This document shows, one piece after another, positions 24,893 to 34,345 of a stretch of DNA of 64,000 nt (within the stretch, counting starts at the first letter, position 1; every line of letters starts with the position of its first letter). The stretch covers positions 62,001 through 126,000 of the forward strand of contig NZ_JASSOT010000079.1 of the NCBI RefSeq assembly GCF_030238365.1, given 5' to 3'. The notes under the pieces are model-generated. The model was given only the letters and a program-made list of their open reading frames with translations. It was not told the DNA's origin and did not search any database. The stretch comes from Lelliottia wanjuensis. GTDB lineage: Bacteria; Pseudomonadota; Gammaproteobacteria; Enterobacterales; Enterobacteriaceae. Position numbers and translations under genes: made by a program.

Positions 24893-26758
24893 CTAGTTGT
24901 CTTTCACCACGATCAGCGGCTCGATGTCGCTCTCTTTCTTAATCACCAGCGAATCATCCCCGCGCAGACAGGTGCCGCCGTAGTTGCCGCCGACGGTAAA
25001 GGTGCAGACCTGAATGTACTTCCCGTCCACTTTTGGCAGACACCACAGCTGCTGGTAGATATTTTTGCGATCGACAAATTTGCCGCTGGATTTGTCCAGC
25101 AGCTCTTCTTCGGCACTGATCAGATCGATATTGCTGCCGCAGCGACCGGCAATAGGTTTCACCGCGTAGCCGGTTTGGGTCAGCAGTTCGTTGACTTCAA
25201 AGTCGGTATCCAGCAGATAGCGATGGTTTGGGAACAGCTGCCACAGCACCGGCAGAATCGCTTTGTTGCCAGGAATCACCGTCCAGAGCGGTTCAAATAC
25301 CAGTACTTCCGGGCGCAGCAGGACGTCAATTAAACGCACTTCGTTCTGCGGATGGCCGGTGCGGATCGGCACCGCGGCGTATTCGGTTTCGCTGACTTCA
25401 CGCACCTGCTCGATGGCCGTTTCCCACGCCCAGGTTTTCCACACGCAGTTCACCGGGCGACCTTCGTCATCGATGAGCTGTCCTGCTTTATCCCAGCTTA
25501 GCGCCTCAAGCCCGTGCAGGATTTTGGTCTCAAAACCGGCCTGCATCAGGGAGCGCTGGATAAAGAGCGCGTGATAATCCTCTTCGATATCATTGTCTTG
25601 CATGATGTGTACGAACGGACGCGCGTTGCTGTGCTTCCACGCACCGGTCAGCTCTTCAAGCAGGCCTTCCGCCGGGTTGTGCCCGGTTCCGCGATAGCCG
25701 TTTTTCACCCACTCTTCGAGGATCAGGCCCCCTTCCGTATGGCAGGAGGCGGAATCGGCGTTGTATTCGTACACTTTCAGCCCGCGCTCATCCATACAAA
25801 AATCCATACGACCGGTGATCATATGGTGACGACGCCACTGCCAGGAGAGGCGCAGGCGCGGCCAGAGGATTTTCGGGATGTCGAAAAGCGCGAGCAAGTT
25901 GTCGTCTTTCAGCACCTTATCCGTGGCGTGAAGATACATCAGATGCAGTTCGTTGGTGGCCTTGATCAGCTCCTGCTCGGCGCTTTCGGTGATGGTGAAA
26001 TACTGGCAGGGATCTTTGTTGATCACATGGCCGTTGGCGCGAACATAGGCCTGCTGGAGGGCATCGTTTTCGTTGAGCCATTTGCCGTCGAACTGGCGTT
26101 TGTTGGGCAGACGCGCGCCGCTGATTTTCAGCTGTTCGCCACCAATTTCCGGCTGCGGCAGGCTGTGTTCGGTGTCGTCAGTCTGGATCATCCAGCCCAG
26201 AATGGTGGTATCCGTAAAGGTATCGTGCAGGGTGTAGCAGCCGTTTTCGACCGACAGGCGCAGCTCGCGCGTCCACTGCTGGCCGACCGGCAGCGGCGAA
26301 TGGAGCACGTTCTGCTCGGCGATGCGGACTTTATCGCCCATCAGCTGAGTGATAACCGCCACGTGGCCGGTCTCATGAAACTCACCGCCCTTTTGCCAGA
26401 TCAGCAGCGACCCGGCTTTTGGCGCGCGTTGTGAACCGTTGGCAAAGGCCTGCAGCGGTAAAATGGTGTCGTTGACCACGGCGCGCAGGAAGCGCAGGGA
26501 GAAGATCTCCCACGCCATGCCGACGTCGGTAAAGACCATGCCGTAGTTGAGGAACAGGAAGCGGCGCGCGAACTCGACGCACTGCCATTTGTGGCCCATG
26601 TATTCGTTGCCGATATAGCTACGAAACTCCGCGTCTTCGGGGTAGTTGCGCGGATCAAGGCTGCTGTAATTCGAGGAGTAAATTGCCACGCCACCCGGCG
26701 CATAACCTAACAACGTCCCAAACGGAGCGTCACTGCTTAACTTTCCATTATTTCGCAT
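24893..26758 (-). CDS. gss: Bifunctional glutathionylspermidine synthetase/amidase
   Basis: The 621-residue protein matches E. coli Gss (GspSA, about 619 residues). The N-terminal CHAP amidase domain has the nucleophile C60 (KWQCVEFARR) and H132 (HETGHVAVI). The C-terminal ATP-grasp synthetase covers about residues 205-621, with a GRMDFCMDE stretch, YEYNADSASCHTEGG and the GRCGSNIDL loop. It joins glutathione to spermidine and can hydrolyse the product. Single gene with its own terminator, followed upstream by a BIME. Confidence 0.96.
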   Translation of the reverse strand: MRNNGKLSSDAPFGTLLGYAPGGVAIYSSNYSSLDPRNYPEDAEFRSYIGNEYMGHKWQCVEFARRFLFLNYGMVFTDVGMAWEIFSLRFLRAVVNDTILPLQAFANGSQRAPKAGSLLIWQKGGEFHETGHVAVITQLMGDKVRIAEQNVLHSPLPVGQQWTRELRLSVENGCYTLHDTFTDTTILGWMIQTDDTEHSLPQPEIGGEQLKISGARLPNKRQFDGKWLNENDALQQAYVRANGHVINKDPCQYFTITESAEQELIKATNELHLMYLHATDKVLKDDNLLALFDIPKILWPRLRLSWQWRRHHMITGRMDFCMDERGLKVYEYNADSASCHTEGGLILEEWVKNGYRGTGHNPAEGLLEELTGAWKHSNARPFVHIMQDNDIEEDYHALFIQRSLMQAGFETKILHGLEALSWDKAGQLIDDEGRPVNCVWKTWAWETAIEQVREVSETEYAAVPIRTGHPQNEVRLIDVLLRPEVLVFEPLWTVIPGNKAILPVLWQLFPNHRYLLDTDFEVNELLTQTGYAVKPIAGRCGSNIDLISAEEELLDKSSGKFVDRKNIYQQLWCLPKVDGKYIQVCTFTVGGNYGGTCLRGDDSLVIKKESDIEPLIVVKDN

Positions 26759-26876
26759 GAATCCAACCTAAAAAGGCAGGCGGCAAGAGGATGACGGTTG
26801 TCGTCTGCGCGTTGACAGAAGTGGAATTATCATACACCTGGGAAAGCGCCGTGGTACAGAGTAGGCCCTGGCCATT

Positions 26877-27014
26877 GTAGGCCGGGCAAGCGTTAGCGCC
26901 GCCCGGCTTTCAGGCCGCAACGCCGCTTTTGCCGGGTGGCGGCTGCGCCTTACCCGGCCTACTTGTTCTGTGCGGTCTTTGTGCCGGGTGGCGGCTGCGC
27001 CTTACCCGGCCTAC
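26877..27014. repeat. BIME: cluster of three REP units
   Basis: Alternating GTAGGCCGGGCAAGCG and GCCGGGTGGCGGCTGCGCC-type palindromes, two of them nearly identical and 50 bases apart. They fill most of the gap between gss and the ABC operon. Confidence 0.9.
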
Positions 27015-27031
27015 GGGTTGATGGCGGTTCG

Positions 27032-28009
27032 TTACAATTTAAACAACCAACACGCTGCGAAATGTCCGGGGGAGATCTCCTGCATTGCGGGCTCCTGTGA
27101 CCGGCAAACGGGCATCACGTGCGGGCAGCGGCTGCAAAACTTACAGCCGGGAAGCACTGATGTGGGGCCGGGGATCTCTCCGCGCAGGGTGGCTTGCTCC
27201 AGGTGGCGGATGCGCGGGTCGGGCAGCGGAACGGCGGCCAGCAGCGCGCGGGTATAGGGGTGCGCCGGATGGGAATAGAGCTCACCCGCCGGGGCCACTT
27301 CCACCAGCTTGCCGAGGTACATCACCCCGATACGGCTGGAGATATGGCGCACCATCGACAGATCGTGGGCGATAAACAGATAGGTCAGCCCCAGCTCCTG
27401 CTGCAGGTCCTGCAAAATGTTCACCACCTGCGCCTGGACCGACACGTCCAGCGCCGAGAGCGGCTCATCGCACAGCACAAACTCCGGGCGCACCGACAAC
27501 GCGCGCGCGATGCTGATGCGCTGACGCTGACCGCCGCTGAACTCGTGCGGGAAACGCTGGAGATGTTCCTGTTTGAGCCCGACTTTATAGAGCAGAGTTT
27601 CCGTACGTTCCCGCTGCTCCTCGCGGCTGTAGCCGTGGATCTGCATCGGCTCGGCCACCAGCTGCTGCACCGTCATGCCCGGATTGAGCGACGAGTACGG
27701 GTCCTGGAAAATAGCCTGCATGCGTTTGCGCAGAGGCTTGAGCTGTTTCTCGCTCGCCTGGGCGATCTCCTGCCCGTCAAAGTGGATCTCGCCGGAAGTG
27801 ATATCAAACAGGCGCAGCATCGCCCGCCCAAGCGTTGATTTTCCGCAGCCGGATTCGCCCACCAGACCAAAGGTTTCGCCGCGCTGAATATCGAAACTCA
27901 CGCCGTCGACCGCTTTCACCGCCACGCCTTTGCGTAGCAGCCCACCCTGAACCCGATAGTGTTTTCGCAGTTCACGTACGCTCACTAAAGGACTGTTTTG
28001 CTCGCTCAT
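27032..28009 (-). CDS. Peptide/nickel-type ABC transporter ATPase, DppF-like
   Basis: The 325-residue ATPase has Walker A GESGCGKST, the signature FSGGQRQRISIAR, Walker B FVLCDEP and the oligopeptide-type C-terminal cysteine motif (CKFCSRCPHVMPVC) that can hold an Fe-S cluster in DppD/DppF relatives. It pairs with the ATPase encoded just upstream, overlapping it by four bases. It is last in a five-gene operon. Substrate is not evident. Confidence 0.9.
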   Translation of the reverse strand: MSEQNSPLVSVRELRKHYRVQGGLLRKGVAVKAVDGVSFDIQRGETFGLVGESGCGKSTLGRAMLRLFDITSGEIHFDGQEIAQASEKQLKPLRKRMQAIFQDPYSSLNPGMTVQQLVAEPMQIHGYSREEQRERTETLLYKVGLKQEHLQRFPHEFSGGQRQRISIARALSVRPEFVLCDEPLSALDVSVQAQVVNILQDLQQELGLTYLFIAHDLSMVRHISSRIGVMYLGKLVEVAPAGELYSHPAHPYTRALLAAVPLPDPRIRHLEQATLRGEIPGPTSVLPGCKFCSRCPHVMPVCRSQEPAMQEISPGHFAACWLFKL

Positions 28010-28983
28010 GCCTGAACCTCCTTATCGGCCCATAACCAGCAGGCCGCACGGTGGCCCTCCCCGACGGAATAGAATGCGGGCTGGCGCTCGCACTGCGGCA
28101 TCCGTTTCGGACAGCGCTCGGCAAACGGGCAGCCCGGCGGTGGATTGAGCAAGCCAGGCGGCGTGCCTTCGATGGGTGACAGGCGCTGATTGGCCTCGTC
28201 CGGTCGCGGAAGCGACGCCAGCAAACCCTGAGTGTACGGGTGCGCCGGGCGATAAAAAATATCCTCCACGCTCCCCTCCTCCATCACCTGCCCGCCGTAC
28301 ATCACCACCACGCGGCTGCACACCTGCGCCACCACGCCGAGATCGTGGGTGATCAGCAAAATGGCGGTCTGGGTCTGCTGCTGCAGGCTTTTCAGCAGGC
28401 GCAGAATTTGTGCCTGAATGGTCACGTCCAGCGCGGTGGTGGGTTCGTCGGCAATCAGCAGTTTCGGGTTGCAGGAGAGCGCGATGGCAATCATCACGCG
28501 CTGGCGCATCCCGCCGCTAAACTCGTGCGGGTATTGGTCGAAACGACGCTCGGCTTCGGCAATCCCCACCTGATCGAGCATGGCGATGGCCGTGGCTCTG
28601 GCCGCCTTTTTGGACAGCCCTTTGTTGCGCACCAGGATCTCCGTCATCTGCCTGCCGATGGTCACCACCGGGTTCAGGGCAGTCATCGGGTCCTGGAAGA
28701 TCATCGCAATCTCGTTTCCGCGGATCTTGCGCATTTGTTCAGGGGTTTTGCGCGCCAGATCCTCATTCTGAAAACGGATGCTGCCGCCGGAGATGTGTCC
28801 GTTGCTGCCGAGCAGTTGAATGATCGATTTGCAGGTGACGCTTTTCCCGCACCCGGATTCGCCGACGATGCCGACAAGTTCTCCCGCCTGCACATGAAAG
28901 CTCACGCCGCGCACCGCCTGCACCTCGCCGTCGCGGGTGCGAAACGCGGTGTGCAGGTTATCGAGTTCTAATAAGTTATTCAT
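28006..28983 (-). CDS. Peptide/nickel-type ABC transporter ATPase, DppD-like
   Basis: The 325-residue ATPase has Walker A GESGCGKSV, signature FSGGMRQRVMIAIAL, Walker B LLIADEP and a C-terminal CPFAERCPKRMPQC cysteine cluster. The chosen start (MNNLLELDN) has GAGCG upstream and overlaps the permease stop by eight bases. Longer upstream starts would overlap the permease further. It forms the heterodimeric motor with the DppF-like protein. Confidence 0.9.
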   Translation of the reverse strand: MNNLLELDNLHTAFRTRDGEVQAVRGVSFHVQAGELVGIVGESGCGKSVTCKSIIQLLGSNGHISGGSIRFQNEDLARKTPEQMRKIRGNEIAMIFQDPMTALNPVVTIGRQMTEILVRNKGLSKKAARATAIAMLDQVGIAEAERRFDQYPHEFSGGMRQRVMIAIALSCNPKLLIADEPTTALDVTIQAQILRLLKSLQQQTQTAILLITHDLGVVAQVCSRVVVMYGGQVMEEGSVEDIFYRPAHPYTQGLLASLPRPDEANQRLSPIEGTPPGLLNPPPGCPFAERCPKRMPQCERQPAFYSVGEGHRAACWLWADKEVQA

Positions 28984-29821
28984 CGCGGTTCGCTCCCGGC
29001 TCAAAGGCGGTGCGGAACACATCGCCCAGCACGTTAAAACTGAACACCGTCAGCAAAATCAAAATACCGGGGAACATCGCCAGCCACGAGGCTTCGCCAA
29101 TGTACGACTGGGCGTTGTTGAGCATACTCCCCCACGACGCGGCAGGCGCCTGCACGCCGAGCCCGAGGAAGCTGAGAGTCGATTCCATCAGAATGGCGGA
29201 GGCGATGTTGAGCGTCGCCGCCACGATAATGGTCGGCAGCACGCCGGGAATAATGTGACGCAGAATGATGCGCAGCGGATGCTCGCCCGACGCGCGGGCA
29301 TACAGAACATACTCGCGCTCCTTCACCGAAAGGGTTTCCGCGCGCACCAGCCGCGACATGCTCATCCACGTCAGCAGGCTGATAATGAAGATGATGTTAT
29401 CCACACCCGGCTTGAGATACGCATTGACCACCAGCAGCAGGAAAAACGCCGGGATCGCCATCAGGATATCGACGACGCGCATCATCAGGTTATCCAGCCA
29501 GCCGCCAAAATAGCCGCTGATGGTGCCCACCAGGGTGCCGATCAGCGTCGAAAAGAGCATTGCCAGGAAACCGACCATCAGGGAGATCTGCCCGCCGTAC
29601 AGGGCGCGGGTGAAGTAGTCGCGCCCGTACTCGTCGGTACCAAACCAGTGCGCGGCGTCAGGCGGCAGGGTGCGCGCCCCGAGCGACATCTGATCCGGAT
29701 CGTAAGGACTCAGCCCCGCGCAGAGGGCCGCAACGATAAAAATAAACAGGACAAATAAGGAGAACTGCGCCGGACGATTGCGGCGCAGCTGGTGACGAAC
29801 TTGTTGCCAGCGTCTGCTCAT
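28976..29821 (-). CDS. ABC transporter permease, DppC-like
   Basis: The 281-residue inner-membrane protein has an N-terminal segment after a basic stretch, then the family motif GTDEYGRDYFTRALYGG and the EAA loop RAETLSVKEREYVLYARASG. About six membrane segments are expected. It lies six bases after the partner permease in the same operon. Confidence 0.88.
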   Translation of the reverse strand: MSRRWQQVRHQLRRNRPAQFSLFVLFIFIVAALCAGLSPYDPDQMSLGARTLPPDAAHWFGTDEYGRDYFTRALYGGQISLMVGFLAMLFSTLIGTLVGTISGYFGGWLDNLMMRVVDILMAIPAFFLLLVVNAYLKPGVDNIIFIISLLTWMSMSRLVRAETLSVKEREYVLYARASGEHPLRIILRHIIPGVLPTIIVAATLNIASAILMESTLSFLGLGVQAPAASWGSMLNNAQSYIGEASWLAMFPGILILLTVFSFNVLGDVFRTAFEPGANRDE

Positions 29822-29827
29822 CCGGGG

Positions 29828-30781
29828 TTACCTCAGTGTACGAATGCGGGGATCGGCGAAGCGATAGAGCAGATCGGCGATCAGGTTGCCGACGATCAGC
29901 ATCATCGACGAAAGCATGATGATCGCCATGATCAGCGGGTAATCCAGGGAGGTGATCGACTGGATCCCGAGCAAGCCCATCCCTGGCCAGGAGAAGACGC
30001 TTTCGGTCACATAGGCCCCGACCACCAGCTCGCCAAACGACAGGCCAAACAGGGTGATCACCGGCAGCAGCACGTTTTTCAACACGTGGCGGAACAGGAT
30101 ACTGGTGCGCGTGGCCCCGTACGCCAGCTGGGTCTGCACATAGTCGGCGGAGAGCTGCGAAATGGTGTTCGATCGGATATAGCGCACGTAGCTCGAGAGG
30201 TTATAGAAGGTCAGCACGATGCACGGCAGCACGCCGTGGCGCACCACGTCGAGCCAGCTGTCGTCCATGCCGATGGTGCGCATCCCCATGCTGGGGAACC
30301 AGTTGAGCTGCACGGCAAAGACGGTGATCAGCAAAATGCCGAACCAGAAAATCGGCACGGAAATACCGATATAGGCGAATAAGTTCAGGATGTGATCCAG
30401 CCAGCGGTGTTTGAATGCGCCAGCCAGCAGGCCGAGTGGGATCGCCAGCACAATCGCCATCAGCAGCGACGCGCCCATCAGCCCGAGGGTGGCCGGAATG
30501 CGCTCGCCGATCATCTCCAGCACAGGGCGATGGTAAATCAGCGAATAGCCCAGATCGCCCTGCAATACGTTTTTCAGCCACAGCACGTATTGCGTCACTA
30601 ATGGCTTATCCAGCCCCATGCTCTGGCGGATACGCTCGATATCCTCCGGAGCCATCCTCGGCGTGATGTACGCCGCTACCGGATCGCCGGGCGCGAGTTT
30701 GACCAGCAAAAACGCCACCAGCGAAATAAAGAAAAGCATCGGCAGCAGCTGCAGCAACCGACGCGTCAGTAATGTGTTCAC
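29828..30781 (-). CDS. ABC transporter permease, DppB-like
   Basis: The 317-residue permease has the typical N-terminal TRRLLQLLPMLFFISLVAFLLVKLAPGDP segment with the GDP motif and an EAA loop (LSADYVQTQLAYGATRTSILFRHVLKN). Six segments are expected. A terminator-like hairpin separates it from the binding-protein gene, so it is probably transcribed at a lower level. Confidence 0.88.
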   Translation of the reverse strand: MNTLLTRRLLQLLPMLFFISLVAFLLVKLAPGDPVAAYITPRMAPEDIERIRQSMGLDKPLVTQYVLWLKNVLQGDLGYSLIYHRPVLEMIGERIPATLGLMGASLLMAIVLAIPLGLLAGAFKHRWLDHILNLFAYIGISVPIFWFGILLITVFAVQLNWFPSMGMRTIGMDDSWLDVVRHGVLPCIVLTFYNLSSYVRYIRSNTISQLSADYVQTQLAYGATRTSILFRHVLKNVLLPVITLFGLSFGELVVGAYVTESVFSWPGMGLLGIQSITSLDYPLIMAIIMLSSMMLIVGNLIADLLYRFADPRIRTLR

Positions 30782-30794
30782 GACTTGCCCTTAC

Positions 30795-30821
30795 AAAAAG
30801 CCCCGGTCGCAAAACCGGGGC
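30795..30821 (-). terminator. Intra-operon partial terminator
   Basis: GCCCCGGT and ACCGGGGC pair over eight bases around six, followed on the minus strand by five T residues. It sits between the binding protein and its permeases, the usual place for an attenuator that keeps binding protein in excess. Confidence 0.75.
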
Positions 30822-30827
30822 AACTGC

Positions 30828-32417
30828 TTATTTTTGATAGATTTTAGAAAGATCCTGGAACATATAAACCGGTTTTGGCTCGGCTTCCTGAGTACCGCCG
30901 AAGCGTTTATCCACCGCGACCGTCGCGTTGGTGTAGGCGATCGGGTAGTAGGTCATGTCGTTCGCCACGGTCTGCTGAATTTGCTTGTAGATCTCCGCGC
31001 GTTTACCCGCATCGGTCTCCACCGCACCTTTGTCCCACAGGGCGTCAAACTGCGGATTTTTGTAGTGCGCGTAGTTGTAGGCTTCGTTGCTCATGAACAG
31101 GGATTTATAGCCGTCAGGCTCCGCGCCCATGATGTAGCCGCCGAGGTTCAGCTCCCACGCGGTGTTGTTCATATCCAGACTGCGCTGGGACATGGCGTTC
31201 GAATCCAGCGGCATCAGTTCAACGTTCACGCCGATGCCCTTCAGCTGCTGCTGAATGTAGAGCGCCATGCTCTCCTGGGTTTTGTTGGTGTTCACGTAGG
31301 CCAGACGCAGCTTGAGGTCGGCAGGCGCACCGGACGCTTTCAGCAGATCTTTCGCTTTCTGCTGATCGAATTTGTACTGCTCAACGTCATTAGTCTGATA
31401 GAGCGTGTCCGGCGTCAGGAACGAGGTGGCCGGTTTGGCGTAGTCCAGCGAGGTGAACGCGGTTTGCGTCAGCTCGTCTTTGTTGATGGCATATGCAATC
31501 GCCTGACGCAGCTCTTTGCTTTTCATTACCGGGACGTTCTGGTTGAAGGTCATGTACGCCAGACGGCCTTCCGGGTAGACCACAAAGTCAAATTTCCCGG
31601 TATTTTTCAGGCGGCTGACGTCCTGCGGATCGACCATCTTGAGATTGATTTCGCCGTTTTGCAGGGCGAGGTTCGCCGAGTTGCTGTCTTTGGCAAAACG
31701 ATAGGTCACGGAGTCGAGCTTCGCTTTGCCGTTCCAGTAATCGTCGAAACGGGTCAGAGAGTAGTATTGCCCCGCGCGGTACTCTTTAAACTTGAACGGA
31801 CCGGAACCGACCAGCGCATCGTTTTTGGTGCTCTTTTCCAGATCGTCCTCTTTCGCGAACACATGTTCCGGAATCGGATAGATCTGCACCAGGGTTCCGG
31901 CAAAGGCCGCGCTGACCTGCGGTAAGGTGAACTTAACGGTGCGATCGTCGACCTTACTGACTTCTACTGGCTTACCGCCGTAGGTAAACATGCTGCGGAA
32001 GAAGCTGTGCTGTTTGGCTTCGAGGAGTTTATTGAAGGTGAACACCACGTCTTCGGCGGTCAGCGGCTGGCCATCCTGCCATTTCAGATTCGGTTTTAAG
32101 GTCAGGGTATAGCTGAGATTGTCGGCGGACGGCGTGAGGCTTTCGGCCAGACCCCATTCGATTTTGCCGTCGTTAAAACTGTAGAGGGGAGCGTAAAGCG
32201 CCTGCATGATGGTCAGCGTGGTGCGGTCGCTGGCGTAAAGTGGGTTCACGGCCAGCGGGTCGCCGGAGGTGATACCGATAATCAGCGAGCCACCCTCTTT
32301 TGGCGCGTCGCTTTTTGCTGCTGGCGCGTTCGCCGTTTCATTTTTTTTAGCATCGTCACAGCCCGCGGCGGCCAATGCCATAGACACCAGAACAGCAGAT
32401 AACAGTAGCTTGCGCAT
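30828..32417 (-). CDS. Family-5 solute-binding lipoprotein
   Basis: The 529-residue extracytoplasmic binding protein resembles the DppA/OppA (SBP_bac_5) family. A signal peptide with lipobox (LAAAGC, Cys near residue 20) suggests membrane anchoring, less usual for Gram-negative DppA. Motifs include LTPSADNLSYTLTLKPNLKWQDGQPLTAEDVVFTF and GSGPFKFKEY. It heads the ABC operon next to gss, but nothing links the substrate to glutathionylspermidine beyond adjacency. The upstream 247-base gap to yghU is AT-rich and holds both promoters. Confidence 0.87.
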   Translation of the reverse strand: MRKLLLSAVLVSMALAAAGCDDAKKNETANAPAAKSDAPKEGGSLIIGITSGDPLAVNPLYASDRTTLTIMQALYAPLYSFNDGKIEWGLAESLTPSADNLSYTLTLKPNLKWQDGQPLTAEDVVFTFNKLLEAKQHSFFRSMFTYGGKPVEVSKVDDRTVKFTLPQVSAAFAGTLVQIYPIPEHVFAKEDDLEKSTKNDALVGSGPFKFKEYRAGQYYSLTRFDDYWNGKAKLDSVTYRFAKDSNSANLALQNGEINLKMVDPQDVSRLKNTGKFDFVVYPEGRLAYMTFNQNVPVMKSKELRQAIAYAINKDELTQTAFTSLDYAKPATSFLTPDTLYQTNDVEQYKFDQQKAKDLLKASGAPADLKLRLAYVNTNKTQESMALYIQQQLKGIGVNVELMPLDSNAMSQRSLDMNNTAWELNLGGYIMGAEPDGYKSLFMSNEAYNYAHYKNPQFDALWDKGAVETDAGKRAEIYKQIQQTVANDMTYYPIAYTNATVAVDKRFGGTQEAEPKPVYMFQDLSKIYQK

Positions 32418-32664
32418 ATCTAACTAACTCCTTGCCTCAATAGTATTTTATATTGCCAACTTATATTTATTCGAGAGCATCATATGCAGCTTTGTCATAT
32501 TGCGCATTAACAATGAAAATGCGATTTTCGATTAAGCTTATAACGAATTTGATATATATAAGCGCATTCGGGAATAGCGCATATCCTTATGCGCTCAGTT
32601 CGTTAAACCCTTCACGAATCTCCTGCTACACTGCCTCAACACATCACTCAAAAGGCAGATCAAC

Positions 32665-33534
32665 ATGTCCGACAACACTTACCAGCCACCGAAAGTGTGG
32701 GAATGGAAACAGAACAACAACGGCGGCGCTTTTGCCAATATCAACCGCCCGGTTTCTGGCGCCACGCATGAGAAAGAACTGCCGGTTGGCGCGCATCCGC
32801 TCCAGCTTTATTCCCTCGGCACGCCAAACGGCCAGAAAGTCACCATCATGCTGGAAGAGCTGCTGGCGCTCGGCGTGACGGGCGCAGAGTATGATGCCTG
32901 GCTGATCCGCATCGGCGAAGGCGATCAGTTCTCCAGCGGCTTTGTCGACGTGAACCCGAACTCGAAAATTCCGGCACTCCGTGACCACTCTGTGAACCCG
33001 CCGCTGCGCGTATTTGAATCCGGCAATATCCTGCTGTATCTGGCAGAGAAATTCGGCCACCTGCTGCCAAAAGATCCGGCGGGACGCACCGAAACCCTGA
33101 ACTGGCTGTTCTGGCTGCAGGGCTCGGCCCCGTTCCTCGGCGGCGGTTTCGGGCACTTCTTCAACTACGCGCCGGTGAAGATTGAGTATGCGATTGATCG
33201 TTTTACGATGGAGTCCAAACGCCTGCTCGACGTGCTGGATAAGCAGTTAGGTCGCGGTCGCTATGTGGCGGGGGATGAGTACAGCATCGCCGATATCGCC
33301 ATCTGGCCGTGGTTCGGCAACGTGGTCCTCGGCAATGTGTACAACGCCGCCGAGTTCCTGGATGCGGGCAGCTATAAGAACGTCCAGCGCTGGGCGAAAG
33401 AAGTGGCGGAGCGTCCGGCGGTGAAACGCGGGCGTATCGTCAACCGCACCTTTGGCGAGCCGAGCGAACAGCTGCATGAGCGTCATGCGGCGAGCGATTT
33501 CGAGACCAATACCGAAGATAAACGTCAGGCTTAA
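32665..33534 (+). CDS. yghU: GSH-dependent disulfide-bond oxidoreductase (Nu-class GST)
   Basis: The 289-residue protein matches E. coli YghU (288 residues): the N-terminal YQPPKVWEWKQNNNGGAFANINRPVSG extension, thioredoxin-like domain (NSKIPALRD, ESGNILLYLAE) and helical C-terminal domain. It uses two glutathione molecules to reduce small disulfides and organic peroxides. AAGGCAG lies nine bases before the ATG. Position next to gss is conserved with E. coli. Confidence 0.96.
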   Translation: MSDNTYQPPKVWEWKQNNNGGAFANINRPVSGATHEKELPVGAHPLQLYSLGTPNGQKVTIMLEELLALGVTGAEYDAWLIRIGEGDQFSSGFVDVNPNSKIPALRDHSVNPPLRVFESGNILLYLAEKFGHLLPKDPAGRTETLNWLFWLQGSAPFLGGGFGHFFNYAPVKIEYAIDRFTMESKRLLDVLDKQLGRGRYVAGDEYSIADIAIWPWFGNVVLGNVYNAAEFLDAGSYKNVQRWAKEVAERPAVKRGRIVNRTFGEPSEQLHERHAASDFETNTEDKRQA

Positions 33535-33548
33535 TGCGCTGATAACGT

Positions 33549-33657
33549 GCCCGGTGGCGCTACGCTTACCGGGCCTACACCATGTTTCCGGTTCTTACCC
33601 TGCGCTTCCCGGGCCTACGTTTGTTTTGTAGGCCGGATAAGCGCAGCGCCATCCGGC
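33549..33657. repeat. REP cluster
   Basis: Palindromic units with GCCCGGTGGCGCTACGCTTACC, CTTCCCGGGCCTACG and GTAGGCCGGATAAGCGCAGC fill the gap between yghU and the next, convergent gene. Confidence 0.88.
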
Positions 33658-33661
33658 TGAT

Positions 33662-34345
33662 TTATACGCCGAACCCCGCCTGCTGCAATATCGCTTTTGC
33701 CTTTTCCGACTGTAAAAACTCCGCCAGATTCTCCGCCTCTGGCGTCATCACTGCACAGGCATATTCCGCTCGCGGGTTAAAAGGTGCCGGAATGTTCAGG
33801 ACCTTTAACTCCGGAATCAGACGCAGTTTTGGCGCGTAACTCCCATAGCCGATAAACAGATCCGCATGACCGCTCTGAATGATCCACTCCGCCGCCAGTT
33901 TTCCCGGCGGAACTGGCGCAGATTCCCGTCCGCCGACCAGGGCCAGCGCCCGCTTGCGCACGGCAACGCCCGCGTCCCCCATGCGCGTAAACAACTCCTG
34001 CGTGTAGTCGCCAGAAGGGTCGCACCCCGCCGTGGAGGTCGCCAGGCGTAAATCGGGACGCGTGAGCAGCGAAAGCCAGTCGTCGCCCTCGCGCACGGCG
34101 TCACTGCGTGCGGTCAGACAAAGCGTGTTGCTGGCGAACACCGCCACGGAACGTGCTCGCCCGTTCTGGAGCAATGCCTGCGGATGCGCGACATTGGCCG
34201 ACGCAAACAGGTCGCACGGCTCGCCCGCTTCAATCCGCTCCCGCAGCAGGCCGGCCGGGCCAAACTGAGTGTCGACCGGATGCGAGAAATGCGCCATCAG
34301 CTGCGGCCACACGCCGCGCAGGCTGCCCGCCGCCAGGACGTGCAT
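33662..34345 (-). CDS. ModA-like substrate-binding domain protein without signal peptide
   Basis: The 227-residue protein resembles molybdate-type binding proteins (ModA family): LAAGSLRGVWPQL at the N terminus, a CDLFASANVAHP strand and GGRESAPVPPGKLAAEW. It begins directly with the mature domain (MHVLAAGS), so no export signal is visible. The ATG overlaps the upstream stop by one base (TGATG). An alternative start 15 codons earlier also lacks a signal. It is translationally coupled to a FecB/MolA-type binding protein behind a ModE-like box, so a role in sensing or holding molybdate or tungstate is inferred. Confidence 0.75.
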   Translation of the reverse strand: MHVLAAGSLRGVWPQLMAHFSHPVDTQFGPAGLLRERIEAGEPCDLFASANVAHPQALLQNGRARSVAVFASNTLCLTARSDAVREGDDWLSLLTRPDLRLATSTAGCDPSGDYTQELFTRMGDAGVAVRKRALALVGGRESAPVPPGKLAAEWIIQSGHADLFIGYGSYAPKLRLIPELKVLNIPAPFNPRAEYACAVMTPEAENLAEFLQSEKAKAILQQAGFGV

